Of a stretch of DNA of 20,851 nucleotides, positions 20,031-20,851 are shown piece after piece. Source of the DNA: Paratractidigestivibacter sp963658035. GTDB taxonomy: Bacteria > Actinomycetota > Coriobacteriia > Coriobacteriales > Atopobiaceae. The translations under genes and the position numbers were made by a program. The stretch's first letter is position 1. Every line of letters starts with the position of its first letter. The notes under the pieces were generated by a model. It worked only from the letters and a program-made list of their open reading frames with translations, had not been told where the DNA came from and did no database searches. The stretch lies in assembly GCA_963658035.1 (NCBI GenBank), contig CAVKOL010000024.1:1-20851 (forward strand), read 5' to 3'.

Positions 20031-20851
20031 ATGCAGCTTCGCGAAGAGTGGAACGGCTTTAAGGGTGGCCACTGGGTCGACGACATCAACGTCCGTGACT
20101 TCATCCAGCAGAACTACACCGCCTACGACGGCGACGAGTCCTTCCTCGCCGGCCCCACCGAGGCAACCGACGCCCTTTGGGGCAAGGTCCAGGAGCTTCA
20201 GGCCGCCGAGCGCGCCAACAACGGCGTTCTTGAGTGCGAGACCGAGATCGTCTCGGGCCTGACCGCCTACGGCCCCGGCTACATCGGCGAGGACACCAAG
20301 GACCTCGAGAAGGTCGTCGGCCTACAGACCGACAAGCCCCTGAAGCGCGCCTTCATGCCCTACGGCGGCATCAAGATGGCCCAGCAGGCTGCCGAGAACT
20401 ACGGCTTCCACGTCAACGACAAGTACACCCAGATCTTCAACGAGTATCACAAGACCCACAACCAGGGCGTCTTTGATGCTTACACTGCCGAGATGCGCGC
20501 TGCTCGCCACTCTCACGTCATCACCGGCCTGCCCGACACCTACGGCCGCGGCCGCATCGTCGGCGACTACCGCCGCGTCGCCCTCTACGGCATCGACCGC
20601 CTCATCGCCGGCAAGAAGGCCGACCTTGAGAACTGCGGCGACCGCACCATGACCGACAACGTCATCCGTCAGCGCGAGGAGCTCTCCGACCAGATCCGTG
20701 CTCTCCAGGGCATGAAGAAGATGGCCGAGATCTACGGCTACGACATCTCGAAGCCCGCCACCACCGCCGCCGAGGCCGTCCAGTGGCTCTACTTTGGCTA
20801 CCTGGCCGCCATCAAGACCCAGAACGGCGCCGCCATGTCCGTGGGCCGCGT
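20031..20851 (+). CDS. pflB: Formate C-acetyltransferase (pyruvate formate-lyase), N-terminal part (cut by window end)
   Basis: About 273 codons are present and the frame is open to the window edge. The sequence reads as a pyruvate formate-lyase: near the start WNGFKGGHWVDDINVRDFIQQNY, then ALWGKVQEL, and later ITGLPDTYGRGRIVGDYRRVALYG, a segment strongly conserved in the family. It cleaves pyruvate with CoA to acetyl-CoA and formate. The active-site cysteine pair and the C-terminal glycyl-radical loop lie outside the window. AAGGAGG precedes the ATG by 5 nt. Codon use is strongly biased to C-ending codons, as expected for a highly expressed central enzyme. Expected to be anaerobically induced with pflA. 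Confidence 0.95.
   Translation, partial: MQLREEWNGFKGGHWVDDINVRDFIQQNYTAYDGDESFLAGPTEATDALWGKVQELQAAERANNGVLECETEIVSGLTAYGPGYIGEDTKDLEKVVGLQTDKPLKRAFMPYGGIKMAQQAAENYGFHVNDKYTQIFNEYHKTHNQGVFDAYTAEMRAARHSHVITGLPDTYGRGRIVGDYRRVALYGIDRLIAGKKADLENCGDRTMTDNVIRQREELSDQIRALQGMKKMAEIYGYDISKPATTAAEAVQWLYFGYLAAIKTQNGAAMSVGR

Overview
The window is a GC-rich stretch of bacterial chromosome with tightly packed genes. Gene content points to a fermentative anaerobe of the actinobacterial class Coriobacteriia (Atopobium/Olsenella-like). The clues are a pyruvate formate-lyase system next to an FNR-type regulator, a sorted cell-surface papain-like protease, a CmpB-type membrane protein paired with an HD hydrolase, and an amidine deiminase/carbamoyltransferase pair. 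The lineage is inferred from gene content and style; no rRNA or tRNA is present to confirm it. No insertion sequence, prophage or CRISPR array was seen, and no gap between genes exceeds 300 bases.

Layout. (1) 1-4011: a guanidine-compound catabolic locus. It holds the start of a carbamoyltransferase gene (cut by the window edge), an agmatine-deiminase-family gene, a divergent TetR regulator and an OFA-type MFS transporter. A 17-bp palindrome occurs twice in front of the deiminase/tetR pair and once in front of the transporter, so the locus reads as one TetR regulon. (2) 4210-5457: a 415-residue protein made of an Asp/Glu tract, a MarR-like winged helix and a long RGG-rich tail. (3) 5752-9287: a three-gene operon of an XRE-aminotransferase fusion, a PhzF-family isomerase and a second aminotransferase. 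(4) 9456-11880: a Cof-type HAD phosphatase, the tRNA methyltransferase TrmL with an insertion, and a RelB/DinJ-like plus PIN toxin-antitoxin pair. (5) 11967-14132: a secreted papain-family protease with a lectin-like domain and a sorting-like tail. (6) 14237-16838: a peptide-deformylase-like protein lacking the catalytic Glu, endonuclease III, a CmpB-like membrane protein and an HD hydrolase. (7) 17076-20851: a COG0523 (CobW-type) GTPase, an FNR-type regulator, pflA and the start of pflB.

How the parts work together. The TetR palindromes tie transport to deimination and carbamoyl transfer, a route that normally yields ATP through carbamoyl phosphate. The FNR-type regulator sits directly upstream of a near-perfect FNR box placed about 40 bp before a plausible pflA start site, so anaerobic control of pyruvate cleavage looks local. 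The XRE domain fused to an aminotransferase may control its own operon through repeats around its promoter.

The strongest unexplained signals are four. The 9-mer GGCGAGAAG occurs 19 times on the two strands, about once per 1.1 kb, in genes and in gaps. The acidic/winged-helix/RGG protein has an unusual architecture. Several gaps carry unrelated short motifs repeated at about 30-32 bp spacing. The deformylase-like protein has an HMCDH motif in place of HExDH. All coordinates, counts and motif positions were read by hand from the sequence.
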